Origin: Cellulosimicrobium cellulans
Lineage (GTDB): Bacteria; Actinomycetota; Actinomycetes; Actinomycetales; Cellulomonadaceae
Assembly: GCF_007679345.1 (NCBI RefSeq)
Contig: NZ_VEGH01000008.1
Span: forward strand, 1 to 64,000
Length of the DNA: 64,000 bases
Reading direction: 5' to 3'
The position numbers were made by a program, and so were the translations under genes. The notes below the pieces were generated by a model, which made no database searches, was not told where the DNA came from, and worked only from the letters and a program-made list of their open reading frames with translations. Every line of letters starts with the position of its first letter. The first letter of the stretch is position 1. Positions 1 to 9,026 of the stretch are shown here, piece by piece.

Positions 1-73
1 CAGGCCAAGGGTCACGCGCGCACCCACCGACCACAGCCCACCGCTCAGCGAGCCGCAGCCACAACCCTCACAG

Positions 74-664
74 TCAGTCCAGCGCCCCGCGCACCGGCGC
101 CAGCGCGTGGTCGAGCAGGTCCGGCAGCCGCGTCCGCGCGGCCCCGGCGAGCGCCCAGGCCTCGACCGCCGCGACGAGCGCCCCTGCCCAGGCGGCGCCC
201 GCGACCCGGGCGTGCAGCGGGTCGACCCCGCGGCCCGCGGCGTACGCCGCGATGGTGGCGCCGAGGTCCGCGGTGCGGCGCGCGGCCGCCAGCCGGAGGT
301 CGTCGCCGAGCCCCATCGTGTCGGCCTGGGTGAAGGCGAGGGCGACGTGGTCGGCCGGGAGCCGGGCGGCGAGGTCGCGCAGGGCCGCCTCGACCGCGGC
401 ACCCGGGTTCGCATCCGCCGGTGCGGCCTCGAGGGCGGCCCGCAGCGCCTCGACCCGCTCGTCGAAGGCCGCCCACAGCAGGTCCGACTTCGCCGGGAAG
501 TAGTTGAAGAACGTGCTCCGCGAGACGCCCGCGCGCTGCGTGATGTCGGCGATCGACGTGGTCGCGTACCCGCGCTCGAGGAACAGCTCGCCCGCCGCCT
601 CCTCCAGCATCGACCGCGACGAGGCGTGCGGGCGACCGGAGCGGCGCGGGGCGGGGGTCGGCAC
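74..664 (-). CDS. TetR/AcrR family transcriptional regulator
   Basis: A 196-residue one-domain repressor. The N-terminal TetR helix-turn-helix is clear at about residues 19-65: ELFLERGYATTSIADITQRA leads into AGVSRSTFFNYFPAK. The C-terminal part is an alanine-rich ligand-binding region of ordinary length for the family. The GTG at 664 is chosen because it leaves about 18 residues before helix 1; the ribosome-binding site is weak. The gene is divergent from a peptide-type ABC importer, and the 21-bp interrupted palindrome at 738-758 lies between them. It therefore probably represses that transporter and possibly itself. The ligand cannot be read from the sequence. Confidence 0.93.
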   Translation of the reverse strand: MPTPAPRRSGRPHASSRSMLEEAAGELFLERGYATTSIADITQRAGVSRSTFFNYFPAKSDLLWAAFDERVEALRAALEAAPADANPGAAVEAALRDLAARLPADHVALAFTQADTMGLGDDLRLAAARRTADLGATIAAYAAGRGVDPLHARVAGAAWAGALVAAVEAWALAGAARTRLPDLLDHALAPVRGALD

Positions 665-737
665 GCGCCCATGCTAGGCGGGGCGTGGGACCGGGATCAC
701 AGCGGCCGGCACGGGATGCGCGCCGCACCTGCGCCTA

Positions 738-758
738 TTGTTGGACGCAGTGCAACAA
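738..758. promoter_or_regulatory. candidate TetR operator palindrome
   Basis: Interrupted inverted repeat TTGTTG-N9-CAACAA. An inner AC/GT pair keeps the symmetry, so eight of ten positions pair on each side. It lies between the divergent TetR gene and the solute-binding protein gene, 50 bases upstream of the latter's GTG. Length and symmetry are typical of TetR dimer sites. That this TetR binds it is inference. Confidence 0.55.
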
Positions 759-807
759 CCGGTCGGCGGACGAGCCGCGACCGGACCCCGACGCCCGAGG
801 TGGACCC

Positions 808-2460
808 GTGCCCCACGCCCTCCGTCCGACCCGCGCCCGCACCGGTGCCGCGCTCGCCGCCGCCGCCGCCCTCGCCCTGGCGGCGTGCACCGGCTCCGGC
901 GGCGACGCCGACGACGCCGCGACCCCGCGGGACGGCGGCACGCTGGTCTACGCGACCGGCGACGCCGAGCCCACCTGCCTCGACCCGCACGTCGGCGGCA
1001 ACTACCCGCAGGCGCTGATCAGCACGCAGTACCTGGAGCCGCTCGTCGGCCGGGACGCGGACGGCACGATCCTGCCGTGGCTCGCGAGCGGATGGACCGT
1101 CAGCGACGACCTGCTGACCTGGGACTTCACCCTGGTCGACGACGTGACGTTCACGGACGGCACCCCGTTCGACGCCGCGGCGGTCAAGGCCAACATCGAG
1201 CACCTGCAGGACCCGGACACCGGCTCCTCCACCGGCTACCTCGCGGTGCAGAAGGTGGAGTCCGTCGAGGTGGTGGACGCGACGCACGCCCGGTTCCACC
1301 TGACCGAGCCGGACTCCGCGCTGCTGGAGTCCCTGAGCCAGCAGTGGACGGCCATGGAGTCGCCGGCCGGCATCGAGCGCGGCACGGACGAGAACTGCGC
1401 GGCCCCCGTCGGCACCGGCCCGTTCGTCGTGGACGAGTGGGTGCCGCAGCAGCAGGTGACCCTGGTGCGCAACGACGAGTACGTGCCGCTCGACCCGCAG
1501 GCGGAGCACGACGGACCTGCGTACCTGGACGAGATCGTCTGGCGGTTCATCCCGGACGCGGCCACCCGGTACGCCGCGCTGCGCTCCGGCGAGGTGCAGG
1601 TGATCGACAACCCGCAGCCCGACGCGATCGCGCAGGCGGAGGCAGGCGGCGACATCACGCACGTCGACGCCCCGCGGCCCGGCTCGTCCAACCGCATCGA
1701 GCTGAACAGCGCGCAGCCGCCGTTCGACGACGTGCGGGTGCGCGAGGCGTTCGTCCGCTCGGCCGACCCGGACCCGGGCATCGAGACCCTGTTCGCGGGT
1801 ACCGCGACCCGGTCGTACTCCCCGCTGTCGAGCGTCGAGCCGACCGCGTACGGCGACGAGGACCTGTTCACCACGGACACCGACCGCGCGGAGCAGCTGC
1901 TCGACGAGGCCGGCTGGACCGGCACGGACGACGAGGGCTACCGGACCAAGGACGGGCAGCGCCTCACGGTGCGGTTCCCCGTCAGCACCAACCAGTCGGT
2001 GGCCGCGGAGCAGTCGCTGTTCGAGCAGATCCAGGCCAACGCGAAGGCGGTGGGCTTCGAGGTCGTCCTGACGCCGTCCGACCTGTCCGCCTGGTACGCC
2101 GCGCTCGGGGCGAACGAGTACGAGGCCGTGTCCGCGCCGTACACGAAGGTCGGGCCGGACGTGCTGCGGATCCTCTACCACTCGGACGGCACGGTCCCGG
2201 CCCCGAGCGGCTACTTCGCCAACCACGCGCAGGTGAAGGACCCGGAGCTGGACGACCTGCTGGACCGCGCCTCCGCGACGGCCGACGACGCCGAGCGGGC
2301 CGACCTGTACGAGCAGGCGCAGCAGATCGTGCTGGAGGGCTACTCCATCCTCCCGCTCTACGACCAGCAGAACCACTTCCTCACCCGCGGCGTCACCGGG
2401 ATGCGGACGCTGGACACCGTGTCCACGCCGACGTTCCTGGACGCCCGCCTGGGGTCCTGA
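808..2460 (+). CDS. ABC transporter substrate-binding lipoprotein, peptide/nickel family 5
   Basis: Extracellular solute-binding protein of family 5 (DppA/OppA/NikA type), 550 residues. The GTG at 808 is chosen because GAGG at 797-800 gives a good ribosome-binding site and the product then begins with a short basic, hydrophobic signal peptide ending in a lipobox (LALAAC, Cys27). Family hallmarks are the early GGTLVYATG strand, a DDVTFTDGTPFDA segment, and a C-terminal ILPLYDQQNHFL stretch. It should be anchored outside the membrane and feed substrate to the two permeases that follow five bases later. The substrate could be a peptide, nickel chelate or other compound; sequence alone does not settle it. 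Confidence 0.92.
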   Translation: MPHALRPTRARTGAALAAAAALALAACTGSGGDADDAATPRDGGTLVYATGDAEPTCLDPHVGGNYPQALISTQYLEPLVGRDADGTILPWLASGWTVSDDLLTWDFTLVDDVTFTDGTPFDAAAVKANIEHLQDPDTGSSTGYLAVQKVESVEVVDATHARFHLTEPDSALLESLSQQWTAMESPAGIERGTDENCAAPVGTGPFVVDEWVPQQQVTLVRNDEYVPLDPQAEHDGPAYLDEIVWRFIPDAATRYAALRSGEVQVIDNPQPDAIAQAEAGGDITHVDAPRPGSSNRIELNSAQPPFDDVRVREAFVRSADPDPGIETLFAGTATRSYSPLSSVEPTAYGDEDLFTTDTDRAEQLLDEAGWTGTDDEGYRTKDGQRLTVRFPVSTNQSVAAEQSLFEQIQANAKAVGFEVVLTPSDLSAWYAALGANEYEAVSAPYTKVGPDVLRILYHSDGTVPAPSGYFANHAQVKDPELDDLLDRASATADDAERADLYEQAQQIVLEGYSILPLYDQQNHFLTRGVTGMRTLDTVSTPTFLDARLGS

Positions 2461-2465
2461 CCGCC

Positions 2466-3515
2466 GTGCGCGCCGTCGCCATCCGCCGGGCGGTCCGCCG
2501 CCCGTGGCTGCGGTGGCTGCTGGCGCGCCTCGGCGCGGCGGCACTCGTGGCCTGGGTGGTGGCGACCGTCGTGTTCTTCGCGCTGCGCGCGGCCGGCGGC
2601 GACCCGACCGAGGCGATCCTCGGCGGACCCGGGTCGCAGGCCGGGCCGGAGGCGGTCGCGGCGGCCCGCGCGCAGTACGGGCTCGACCAGCCGCTCGTCG
2701 TGCAGTACCTGGTGCAGCTCTGGCGCGTGGCGACGTTCGACCTCGGCGACTCGTACGCGCGCCGGGTGCCGGTGTCCGACCTGCTCGCGGAGCAGCTGCC
2801 CGGGACGATGCTGCTCGCGGTGCTGGCCCTCGCCCTCGCGTGGGTGCTGGCGCTCGCGGTGGCGACGCTCGCGGTGCGGGCCACCGGGCCGGTCGGCCGT
2901 GCGTGCGCGGCGGCGCTGCGCGGGGCGGAGGTGGTGGCGGCGGTGCTGCCGCACTTCTGGCTCGGGGCGGTGCTGATCGTGGTGTTCTCCTCGACGCTCG
3001 GCTGGTTCCCCGCGACCAGCAGCGGCACCGACCCGGCGGGGCTGGTGCTGCCGACGGTGACGCTCGCGGTCCCGGTCGCCGGGTTCCTCGGGCAGGTCAT
3101 GCGCGACTCCCTGGAGGAGGCCGCCGCGGCGCCGTTCGCGACCAGCGCGCGGGCGCGCGGGGCCTCGCCGGTGGGCGTGCTCTGGCGGCACACGCTGCGG
3201 CACGGGGTGCTGCCCGCGGTGTCGCTGTCGGGCTGGGCGTTCGGATCGCTGCTGAGCGGCGCGGTCGTCGTCGAGACCCTGTTCGGCCGGCCCGGGCTCG
3301 GGCGGCTGCTGCTCGACGCGACGATGCAGCGCGACGTGCCGGTGGTGGTCGGGGCCGTGGTGGTCGTGGCGCTGGCGTACGTGCTGGTGATGCTGCTGGT
3401 CGACGTGACGGAGCGGCTGCTGGACCCGCGGCTGCGCGGCGCCGTCGAGGTGCCGGGGGCACCGGGCGGGGCGGCGCCGGCCGCGCGCGCGGGGGAGCCG
3501 GCGGTGCTGGGGTGA
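2466..3515 (+). CDS. ABC transporter permease, DppB/OppB type
   Basis: Integral-membrane permease of 349 residues, six predicted helices. The cytoplasmic EAA loop (DSLEEAAAAPFATSARARGAS) contacts the ATPase. The C-terminal half has the usual GAVVVETLFGRPGLGRLLLDA signature of DppB-like proteins. The GTG at 2466 follows the binding-protein stop by five bases, so the genes are co-transcribed. The stop overlaps the next start (GTGA). The C-terminus ends in an alanine/glycine-rich tail of low complexity. Confidence 0.92.
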   Translation: MRAVAIRRAVRRPWLRWLLARLGAAALVAWVVATVVFFALRAAGGDPTEAILGGPGSQAGPEAVAAARAQYGLDQPLVVQYLVQLWRVATFDLGDSYARRVPVSDLLAEQLPGTMLLAVLALALAWVLALAVATLAVRATGPVGRACAAALRGAEVVAAVLPHFWLGAVLIVVFSSTLGWFPATSSGTDPAGLVLPTVTLAVPVAGFLGQVMRDSLEEAAAAPFATSARARGASPVGVLWRHTLRHGVLPAVSLSGWAFGSLLSGAVVVETLFGRPGLGRLLLDATMQRDVPVVVGAVVVVALAYVLVMLLVDVTERLLDPRLRGAVEVPGAPGGAAPAARAGEPAVLG

Positions 3516-4444
3516 CGGCCGTGGCGGAGCGGCGGGGGGCGGCCGGCGGTGGCTCGGGCGGCTCCGGCGGCGCGGGCGGCGCGGGCGCGGCACGGAGCGG
3601 CGGGCGGGGGCGCGCGGGTGCGCGCGCGGCGGGGGCCGGCCGGGTGCTCCGCGGGCTCGGCGTGCCGGGCGTGCTCGCGGCGCTCGCGGTGCTGTGGATG
3701 GCGGTCGCGGTGCTGCGACCGGACCTCCTGGCGCCGGGCGACCCCAACGCGATCGACGCCCGCGCGGCGTTCACCCCGCCGGAGCCGGGCCACTGGTTCG
3801 GCACCGACGAGTCCGGGCGCGACGTGTACACCCGGGTGGTGCACGGCGCGGCTGCGTCGCTCGGCATCGGCGCCGCGGCGACGGCGATCGGCGTGGGCGC
3901 GGGCCTGGTGCTGGGCTTCGCCGCGGGCCTCGGTCCGCGCTGGCTCGACGCCGCGATCGGCCGGGTGCTCGAGGTGCTGTTCGCGCTGCCGACCCTGGTG
4001 CTCGCGCTGCTGCTGGTCGCGGTGCTCGGCGCGGGCGTCGAGGCGTCCGTGCTGGCCGTCGGGGCGGCGACCGCGCCCGGGTACGCGCGGATGCTGCGCG
4101 CCCGGGTGCGGTCCGTCGCGACGAGCGGGTACGTGGAGTCCGCGCGGCTCGAGGGGCACGGACCGGTGAGCGTGCTGCGCCGGCACGTGGTGCCGAACAC
4201 CCTGTGGCCCCTGGTCTCGGTGGCGACGCTCGGGATCGGGCAGGCCGTGGTGTGGGTGTGCGCGCTGAGCTTCCTCGGCCTGGGCACGCTGCCGCCGTCG
4301 CCGGAGTGGGGGGCGATGCTGAACGCCGGGCGGGTCTACATCGACACGGCGTGGTGGCTGACGGTGTTCCCGGGGCTGGCGATCACCGTGACCGCGGCGG
4401 CGCTGACGGTGCTGGGCCGGCGGGTCGGGACGGTGGCGTCGTGA
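3512..4444 (+). CDS. ABC transporter permease, DppC/OppC type
   Basis: Second permease of the importer, 310 residues. It opens with a glycine/alanine/arginine-rich cytoplasmic stretch of about 45 residues before the first helix. HWFGTDESGRDVYTRVVHGA is the classic DppC N-terminal motif. The EAA loop follows at YVESARLEGHGPVSVLRRH. Translation is probably coupled to the upstream permease, because GTG at 3512 overlaps its TGA. A second in-frame GTG at 3521 is possible. It should pair with the DppB-like subunit. Confidence 0.9.
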   Translation: MTAVAERRGAAGGGSGGSGGAGGAGAARSGGRGRAGARAAGAGRVLRGLGVPGVLAALAVLWMAVAVLRPDLLAPGDPNAIDARAAFTPPEPGHWFGTDESGRDVYTRVVHGAAASLGIGAAATAIGVGAGLVLGFAAGLGPRWLDAAIGRVLEVLFALPTLVLALLLVAVLGAGVEASVLAVGAATAPGYARMLRARVRSVATSGYVESARLEGHGPVSVLRRHVVPNTLWPLVSVATLGIGQAVVWVCALSFLGLGTLPPSPEWGAMLNAGRVYIDTAWWLTVFPGLAITVTAAALTVLGRRVGTVAS

Positions 4445-6210
4445 GCCGGCCGGCGGTGGGCACCCCGGCGCCGGGCGCGCGGGTGCCGGCCGCGGGCGCC
4501 GGGCCGGACGGGGTGCCGGGCGCCGACGCCCCGGTCCTCGACGTCGCCGGCCTGCGGGTCGCCTTCCCCGGCGGTGCCGAGGTGCTGCACGGCGTCGACC
4601 TGCGGGTGGCCGCGGGGGAGTGCGTCGCGGTCGTGGGCGGCTCCGGCGCGGGCAAGTCGGTGCTGGCGCGCACGCTCGTCGGCCTGGCGGGCGAGGGGGC
4701 GCGCGCCGACGTGCGCGCGGACCGGCTCGGGCTGCTCGGCCGGGACGCCCTGCGGTTCTCGTCGCGGGACTGGCGCGCGGCCCGCGGCCGGGACGTCGGA
4801 CTGGTGCTCCAGGACGCTCTGGGCTCCCTGGACCCGCTGCGCACCGTCGGCGCCGAGGTCGGCGAGGCGCTCGCGGTGCGCCGACCGGGCGCCGGCCGGC
4901 GACCCGGGTCCCGGATCCCCAGCCGGTCGGCGCGCACCCGGCCGATCGATCAGGGGGCGGCGGGACGATCCGGTGGCGATCCGGCGGCGGCCGGCGCCCG
5001 GGCGTCCCGGGTCGAGCGCGCGGAGCGGGTGCTCGCCGCGCTGGACGAGGCCGGGCTGCCCGACCCCGCCGTGCGCGCGCGGCAGCGCCCCGGCGAGCTG
5101 TCCGGGGGGATGCGGCAGCGGGCGCTGATCGCCTCGGCGGTCGTCGCCCGGCCGCCGCTGCTGGTCGCCGACGAGCCGACGACGGCGCTGGACGCCACCG
5201 TCGCGGCCCGGGTGCTCGCCCTGCTCGGCGACCTCCGGGACGCCGGGACCGCGGTCGTCCTGGTCACGCACGACCTCGGCGCCGTGGCGCGGGTGGCGGA
5301 CCGGGTCGTGGTGCTGCGGGACGGCCGCGTGGTCGAGGAGGGGACGACGGCGGCCGTGCTCGGCGCGCCGCGCGAGGCCTACACCCGCGAGCTGGTCGCG
5401 GCGGCGCGGTTGGGCGACGGTCCCGGTGCGGTCGCGGAGCCCGGCCCGCCGGTGCTGGAGGGCCGCGGGCTGCGCCGGGCGTTCCCGTTGCCGGGCGGCG
5501 GGTCCGTGACGGCGGTCGACGGGGTGGACGTCGTCGTGCGCGCGGGCGAGGCGGTCGGGCTGGTGGGGGAGTCGGGGTCGGGCAAGACCACACTGGCCCG
5601 GCTGCTGCTCGCGGCCGACGCGCCGGACGCCGGCGAGGTGCTGCTCGACGGCCGGCCGTGGTCCGCGCTGCCCGAGCGGGACCGGCGCGCGCTGCGCCCG
5701 GGCGTCCGGCTGGTGCCGCAGGACCCGTTGGGCAGCGTCGACCCGCGGCTGACGGTGCGGGCGGTGCTGCGCGCCGCGCTGGCCACCGCGCCGCACCCGC
5801 CGGCGCGCGCCGACCGGGACGCGGCGGCGGCCACCCTGCTCGCGCGGGTGCACCTGCCCGCCGAGGTCCTGGACCGGCGGCCCCGCACCCTGTCCGGGGG
5901 GCAGCGGCAGCGGGTGGCCATCGCCCGCGCGCTCGCGTCCGAGCCGCGGGTGCTGCTGCTGGACGAGCCGGTGTCGGCGCTCGACGTGCAGGTGCAGGCG
6001 GCGGTCCTCGACCTGCTCGTGGAGCTGCGCCGCGACACGGGGGTGGCGATGGTGCTGGTCTCGCACGACCTCGGCGTGATCCGCCGCGTGTGCGACCGGG
6101 TGCTCGTGATGAGCGGCGGCCGGGTGGTGGAGCAGGGGCCGGTGCCGGACGTCTTCGGCGCCCCGGCCCACCCGGTCACGCGGGACCTCCTGGCCGCCCG
6201 CGCGCTCTGA
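4441..6210 (+). CDS. fused two-domain ABC transporter ATPase (DppD-DppF fusion)
   Basis: A 589-residue ATPase carrying both nucleotide-binding domains in one chain. Domain 1 (about residues 35-330) has Walker A GGSGAGKS, signature LSGGM and Walker B LLVADEP. Domain 2 (about 340-585) has Walker A GESGSGKT, signature LSGGQ and Walker B VLLLDEP. This is the known fusion form of peptide/nickel importers. Between the Q-loop and the signature of domain 1 sits an arginine/alanine-rich insert of about 45 residues that looks unstructured. GTG at 4441 overlaps the stop of the permease gene, completing the operon 808-6210. Two strong hairpins follow. Confidence 0.93.
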   Translation: MSRPAVGTPAPGARVPAAGAGPDGVPGADAPVLDVAGLRVAFPGGAEVLHGVDLRVAAGECVAVVGGSGAGKSVLARTLVGLAGEGARADVRADRLGLLGRDALRFSSRDWRAARGRDVGLVLQDALGSLDPLRTVGAEVGEALAVRRPGAGRRPGSRIPSRSARTRPIDQGAAGRSGGDPAAAGARASRVERAERVLAALDEAGLPDPAVRARQRPGELSGGMRQRALIASAVVARPPLLVADEPTTALDATVAARVLALLGDLRDAGTAVVLVTHDLGAVARVADRVVVLRDGRVVEEGTTAAVLGAPREAYTRELVAAARLGDGPGAVAEPGPPVLEGRGLRRAFPLPGGGSVTAVDGVDVVVRAGEAVGLVGESGSGKTTLARLLLAADAPDAGEVLLDGRPWSALPERDRRALRPGVRLVPQDPLGSVDPRLTVRAVLRAALATAPHPPARADRDAAAATLLARVHLPAEVLDRRPRTLSGGQRQRVAIARALASEPRVLLLDEPVSALDVQVQAAVLDLLVELRRDTGVAMVLVSHDLGVIRRVCDRVLVMSGGRVVEQGPVPDVFGAPAHPVTRDLLAARAL

Positions 6211-6212
6211 GC

Positions 6213-6273
6213 GCCGGGCGCGGTCCTCCCGAGGACCGCGCCCGGCGGCAGTCCCCGCGCACACCGCGCGGGG
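6213..6273. terminator. tandem hairpins between convergent genes
   Basis: Two inverted repeats lie in the gap between the ATPase and the converging oxidoreductase. The first is a perfect 16-bp repeat (6213-6228 with 6231-6246). The second is an 8-bp stem (6253-6260 with 6266-6273) with a five-base loop. No T-run follows, as is common in high-GC actinobacteria. Position and symmetry fit bidirectional termination. Confidence 0.7.
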
Positions 6274-6280
6274 AGCGCGG

Positions 6281-7204
6281 TCAGACGGTGACGACGATCT
6301 TGCCGCGGGTGTGGCCGGTCTCCAGCTCGCGGTACGCCGCGGCGGCCTCCTCGAGCGGGTAGGTCGCGGCGATCTCGACCGTGATGACCCCGCGCGCCGC
6401 GAGGTCCGCGAGGTGCGCCAGGTCCGCGCTGTCCGGCCGGACCCAGACGTACTGGCCGCCGAGCTCGTCGCGCGCCCGGGCGTCCGTGATCGACGCGATG
6501 GTGCCGCCGGGGCGCAGCAGCGCGGGCGCCGTCTCGATCGCCTGCCCGCCGACGTAGTCGAGCACCACGTCGAACCCGTCCGGCGCTGCGGCCCGCGCGG
6601 CCTCGACCAGCCCGTCGCCGTACGCGACCGGCTCGGCGCCGAGCGAGCGCAGGTAGTCGTGGTTGCGCTCGGACGCGGTGCCGACGACGCGGGCGCCGGC
6701 GTGCGCCGCCAGCTGCACCGCGATCGAGCCCACGCCGCCGGCGGCGGCGTGCACGAGGACCGTCTGGCCCTCGGTCAGCCCCGCGCGGCGGATGCTCTGC
6801 AGCGCGGTCAGCCCGGCGAGCGGGAGGGCGGCGGCGTGCTCGAAGGACAGCCCGGCGGGCTTCTTCGCGGCGGTGCGGACCGGCACGGCGACGTACTCGG
6901 CGAGCGTGCCGTCCTGCACCACGTCCTTGCGGGCGTACGCCAGCACCTCGTCGCCGACCTGCAGCTCGGGGGTGTCCAGACCGGCCTTCACGACCGTCCC
7001 GGACACGTCCCACGCCGGGACGGCCGGGAAGTGCACGTCCATCAGGCCGCGCAGGTACCCCTCGCGGATCTTGTAGTCGACCGGGTTCAGGGACGCGGCG
7101 GCGACCTTCACGACCACGGCGTCCGCACCGATGTGCGGCTCCGGCCGGTCCTCGACCCGCAGCACGTCGGCCCCGCCGAACTCCTCGTACACGACAGCTC
7201 TCAT
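6281..7204 (-). CDS. NADP-dependent quinone-oxidoreductase-like alcohol dehydrogenase (zinc-free MDR)
   Basis: A 307-residue medium-chain dehydrogenase/reductase. The N-terminal GroES-like fold includes AASLNPVDYKIREG. The Rossmann nucleotide-binding motif AAAGGVGSIAVQLA follows at about residues 150-165, and the C-terminus closes with RGKIVVTV. No cysteine ligands of a structural zinc are present, which places it with the quinone oxidoreductase/ToxD-like branch. It likely reduces quinones or enones in the cytoplasm using NADPH. The ATG at 7204 starts directly with the family's MRAVVYEEFG. It stands alone, facing the ABC operon. Confidence 0.9.
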   Translation of the reverse strand: MRAVVYEEFGGADVLRVEDRPEPHIGADAVVVKVAAASLNPVDYKIREGYLRGLMDVHFPAVPAWDVSGTVVKAGLDTPELQVGDEVLAYARKDVVQDGTLAEYVAVPVRTAAKKPAGLSFEHAAALPLAGLTALQSIRRAGLTEGQTVLVHAAAGGVGSIAVQLAAHAGARVVGTASERNHDYLRSLGAEPVAYGDGLVEAARAAAPDGFDVVLDYVGGQAIETAPALLRPGGTIASITDARARDELGGQYVWVRPDSADLAHLADLAARGVITVEIAATYPLEEAAAAYRELETGHTRGKIVVTV

Positions 7205-7363
7205 ACCGGTGCGAACCGGCGGACGGGGCTGCGCATTCCGGGACGGTGGCGGCCCGCGCTCATCCCGACCGGGTGGTCCCGCGCGTGACCCGCGGTCCTA
7301 GCGTCGGCAGCGCGGACGGGCGCACCCGGGGCGCGTGCCGCGCAGGTGAGGAGCGTGGTGGCG

Positions 7364-7810
7364 GTGGAGTTCTGGACCGACTTCTGGGACATCATCTGGT
7401 GGTTCGTGTGGGCGTTCGTGTTCATCGCCTACCTGTTCGCCCTGTTCTCGATCATCACGGACCTGTTCCGGGACCGGGACCTCAGCGGCTGGTGGAAGGC
7501 GGTGTGGCTGATCTTCCTGCTGGTGCTGCCGTTCCTGACCGCGCTGGTCTACCTGATCGCGCGGGGGCGGGGCATGGCGGAGCGCAGCGCCGAGGCCGCC
7601 GTCTCGGCGCGCCGTGCCGGTGACGCGTACATCCGCGAGGTCGCCGGCGCCGGGTCGCCGGGGCAGCAGATCGCCCAGGCGAAGGCGCTGCTCGACGAGG
7701 GCGCGATCACCGCGGAGGAGTTCGCCGTGCTCAAGGAGCACGCGCTCGGCCGGGCGGGCACCGCGGCCGCGGGCGCGGACGGCTCGGGCGCGCACCGGGC
7801 GCCGGCCTGA
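7364..7810 (+). CDS. PLDc_N/SHOCT domain membrane protein
   Basis: Small membrane protein of about 148 residues. Two helices near the N-terminus (DIIWWFVWAFVFIAYLFAL and WLIFLLVLPFLTALVYLIA) match the phospholipase-D-nuclease N-terminal module that occurs alone in many actinobacteria. The C-terminal SHOCT motif runs from IAQAKALLDEGAITAEEFAV to LKEHALG. No catalytic residues are present. AGGAG at 7349-7353 suits starts at 7358 or 7364; 7364 gives the usual short MEFW opening, and 7346 is also open. Function is unknown; SHOCT is associated with oligomerisation. Confidence 0.85.
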   Translation: MEFWTDFWDIIWWFVWAFVFIAYLFALFSIITDLFRDRDLSGWWKAVWLIFLLVLPFLTALVYLIARGRGMAERSAEAAVSARRAGDAYIREVAGAGSPGQQIAQAKALLDEGAITAEEFAVLKEHALGRAGTAAAGADGSGAHRAPA

Positions 7811-7859
7811 CGGCCGAACCCGCCGCAGTCGCCCGGGGCACCAGGGCCGCCCGGGCCGC

Positions 7860-8438
7860 TCAGCCCCGCGGGTCGGGCGGCCCGGCCGCGGGGTCGGCGT
7901 CGCGGCCGTCCTGCGCCCTCCGCACCGCCGCCAGGAACTCGCGCCCCACCAGCGCCGCGAACGCGAACCCGCACACCATCTGCAGCGTGACCACGATCCG
8001 GGCGGTCCCGGTGACCGGGGTGATGTCGCCGAACCCCACCGTGGCCAGCACCGTCATCGTGAAGTACAGCGCGTCCAGCCGGTCGACGGGCTCCGTGAAC
8101 GCGCCGGGCACCGCGTCGGACAGCGAGGTGTACCCGGCGGCGAACAGCACGACGAACAGCACCGTCGCCGTGACGAACGCCTCGATCGCGCGCAGCACCG
8201 GGTACGGGGAGCCGACGACGCTGCGCACCTGCCAGCCCAGCAGCAGGACGAGCAGCACCAGCCCGGCCACGAGCAGCGCGAGCGTCGCCGGCGTCGGCCG
8301 GTCGAGCGGGCGGCCGAGGTACAGGGCGACGAGCAGCGCCGTGCTGCCGACCGTGCGCAGGACGGTCCGGAGCCGCGCCCGGGCCGGCGGGCGCGTCGCG
8401 GGGGCCGTTCCGCCGGGCGGTTCCGGGTGCGCCTCCAT
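7860..8438 (-). CDS. potassium channel family protein
   Basis: A 192-residue ion channel subunit. Four hydrophobic segments are visible. Between the last two lies a pore loop with the selectivity filter TVGFGD (MTVLATVGFGDITPVTG). This is the minimal K+ channel filter, so tetrameric K+ conduction is expected. There is no voltage-sensor arginine ladder and no RCK domain. The tail is short and rich in Asp, Gly and Pro. The ATG at 8438 is the first that precedes helix 1 sensibly; its ribosome-binding site is poor. The 192-residue length suits simple Ion_trans_2 channels. Confidence 0.88.
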   Translation of the reverse strand: MEAHPEPPGGTAPATRPPARARLRTVLRTVGSTALLVALYLGRPLDRPTPATLALLVAGLVLLVLLLGWQVRSVVGSPYPVLRAIEAFVTATVLFVVLFAAGYTSLSDAVPGAFTEPVDRLDALYFTMTVLATVGFGDITPVTGTARIVVTLQMVCGFAFAALVGREFLAAVRRAQDGRDADPAAGPPDPRG

Positions 8439-8494
8439 GCGGTCATCGTCGCGGCGCCCGGCGCCGGCGGCATCGCCCGCAGCGGGCGGTCTCG

Positions 8495-8902
8495 TCAGGC
8501 GGTGAGCCCGTGCTCCCCCGTGCGGGTCTCGAACCACACCGTCTTCCCGCGCCCCGGGTGCAGGTCGATGCCCCACGCGGTGGCGAGCGCGTCCACCAGG
8601 CGCATGCCGTGGCCGCCGAGCCGCCGCGCGTTCCCGGGCTTGACCATCGGCAGCGTGGGGTCGGGGTCGGTGACCTCGACCCGGACGCAGCCGTCGTGGC
8701 AGTCGGCGGTCAGCGCGATGTGCCGGTGCGCGCGCGTGTGCACCACCGCGTTGGTCAGGATCTCGCTGGTCAGCAGCTCGACCGTGCGGGCGGCCTCGGT
8801 GGTGGCGTGCCCCAGCTCGGCCTCGCGGGCGGCCCAGCGCCTGCCGGTCGCCACAGAGCCGGGCTCGGGGTCGAGCACGAGGCGGTGGGGTCGGTGTCCC
8901 AT
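8495..8902 (-). CDS. ATP-binding protein, RsbW/SpoIIAB-like anti-sigma type
   Basis: A 135-residue GHKL ATPase domain protein of the HATPase_c_2 class. The N-box is seen in VELLTSEILTNAVVH and the G1/G2 region in GGHGMRLVDALATAWG, followed by KTVWFE. Such stand-alone domains are abundant in actinobacteria and usually act as anti-sigma-factor kinases or partners of anti-anti-sigma factors. No partner gene adjoins it. ATG at 8902 begins MGHRPHRLVL. Confidence 0.88.
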   Translation of the reverse strand: MGHRPHRLVLDPEPGSVATGRRWAAREAELGHATTEAARTVELLTSEILTNAVVHTRAHRHIALTADCHDGCVRVEVTDPDPTLPMVKPGNARRLGGHGMRLVDALATAWGIDLHPGRGKTVWFETRTGEHGLTA

Positions 8903-9026
8903 GCGCGCGCTCCCTCGGTGCTCGTGCCCGGTCCGGGCGGGTCGGCACCAGGGTGGGGCCAGGCGCGGGCGGCCGCATCCCGAGCGGCGCGCGACGGCGC
9001 GGTTCCCCGGGGGGTCCGCCCCGGCG

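Noticed and set aside
685..807. Upstream extension of the family 5 binding protein to the GTG at 685
   Set aside because: The extra 41 residues would precede the signal peptide and cross the operator palindrome. GTG at 808 has a ribosome-binding site and gives a normal lipoprotein leader.
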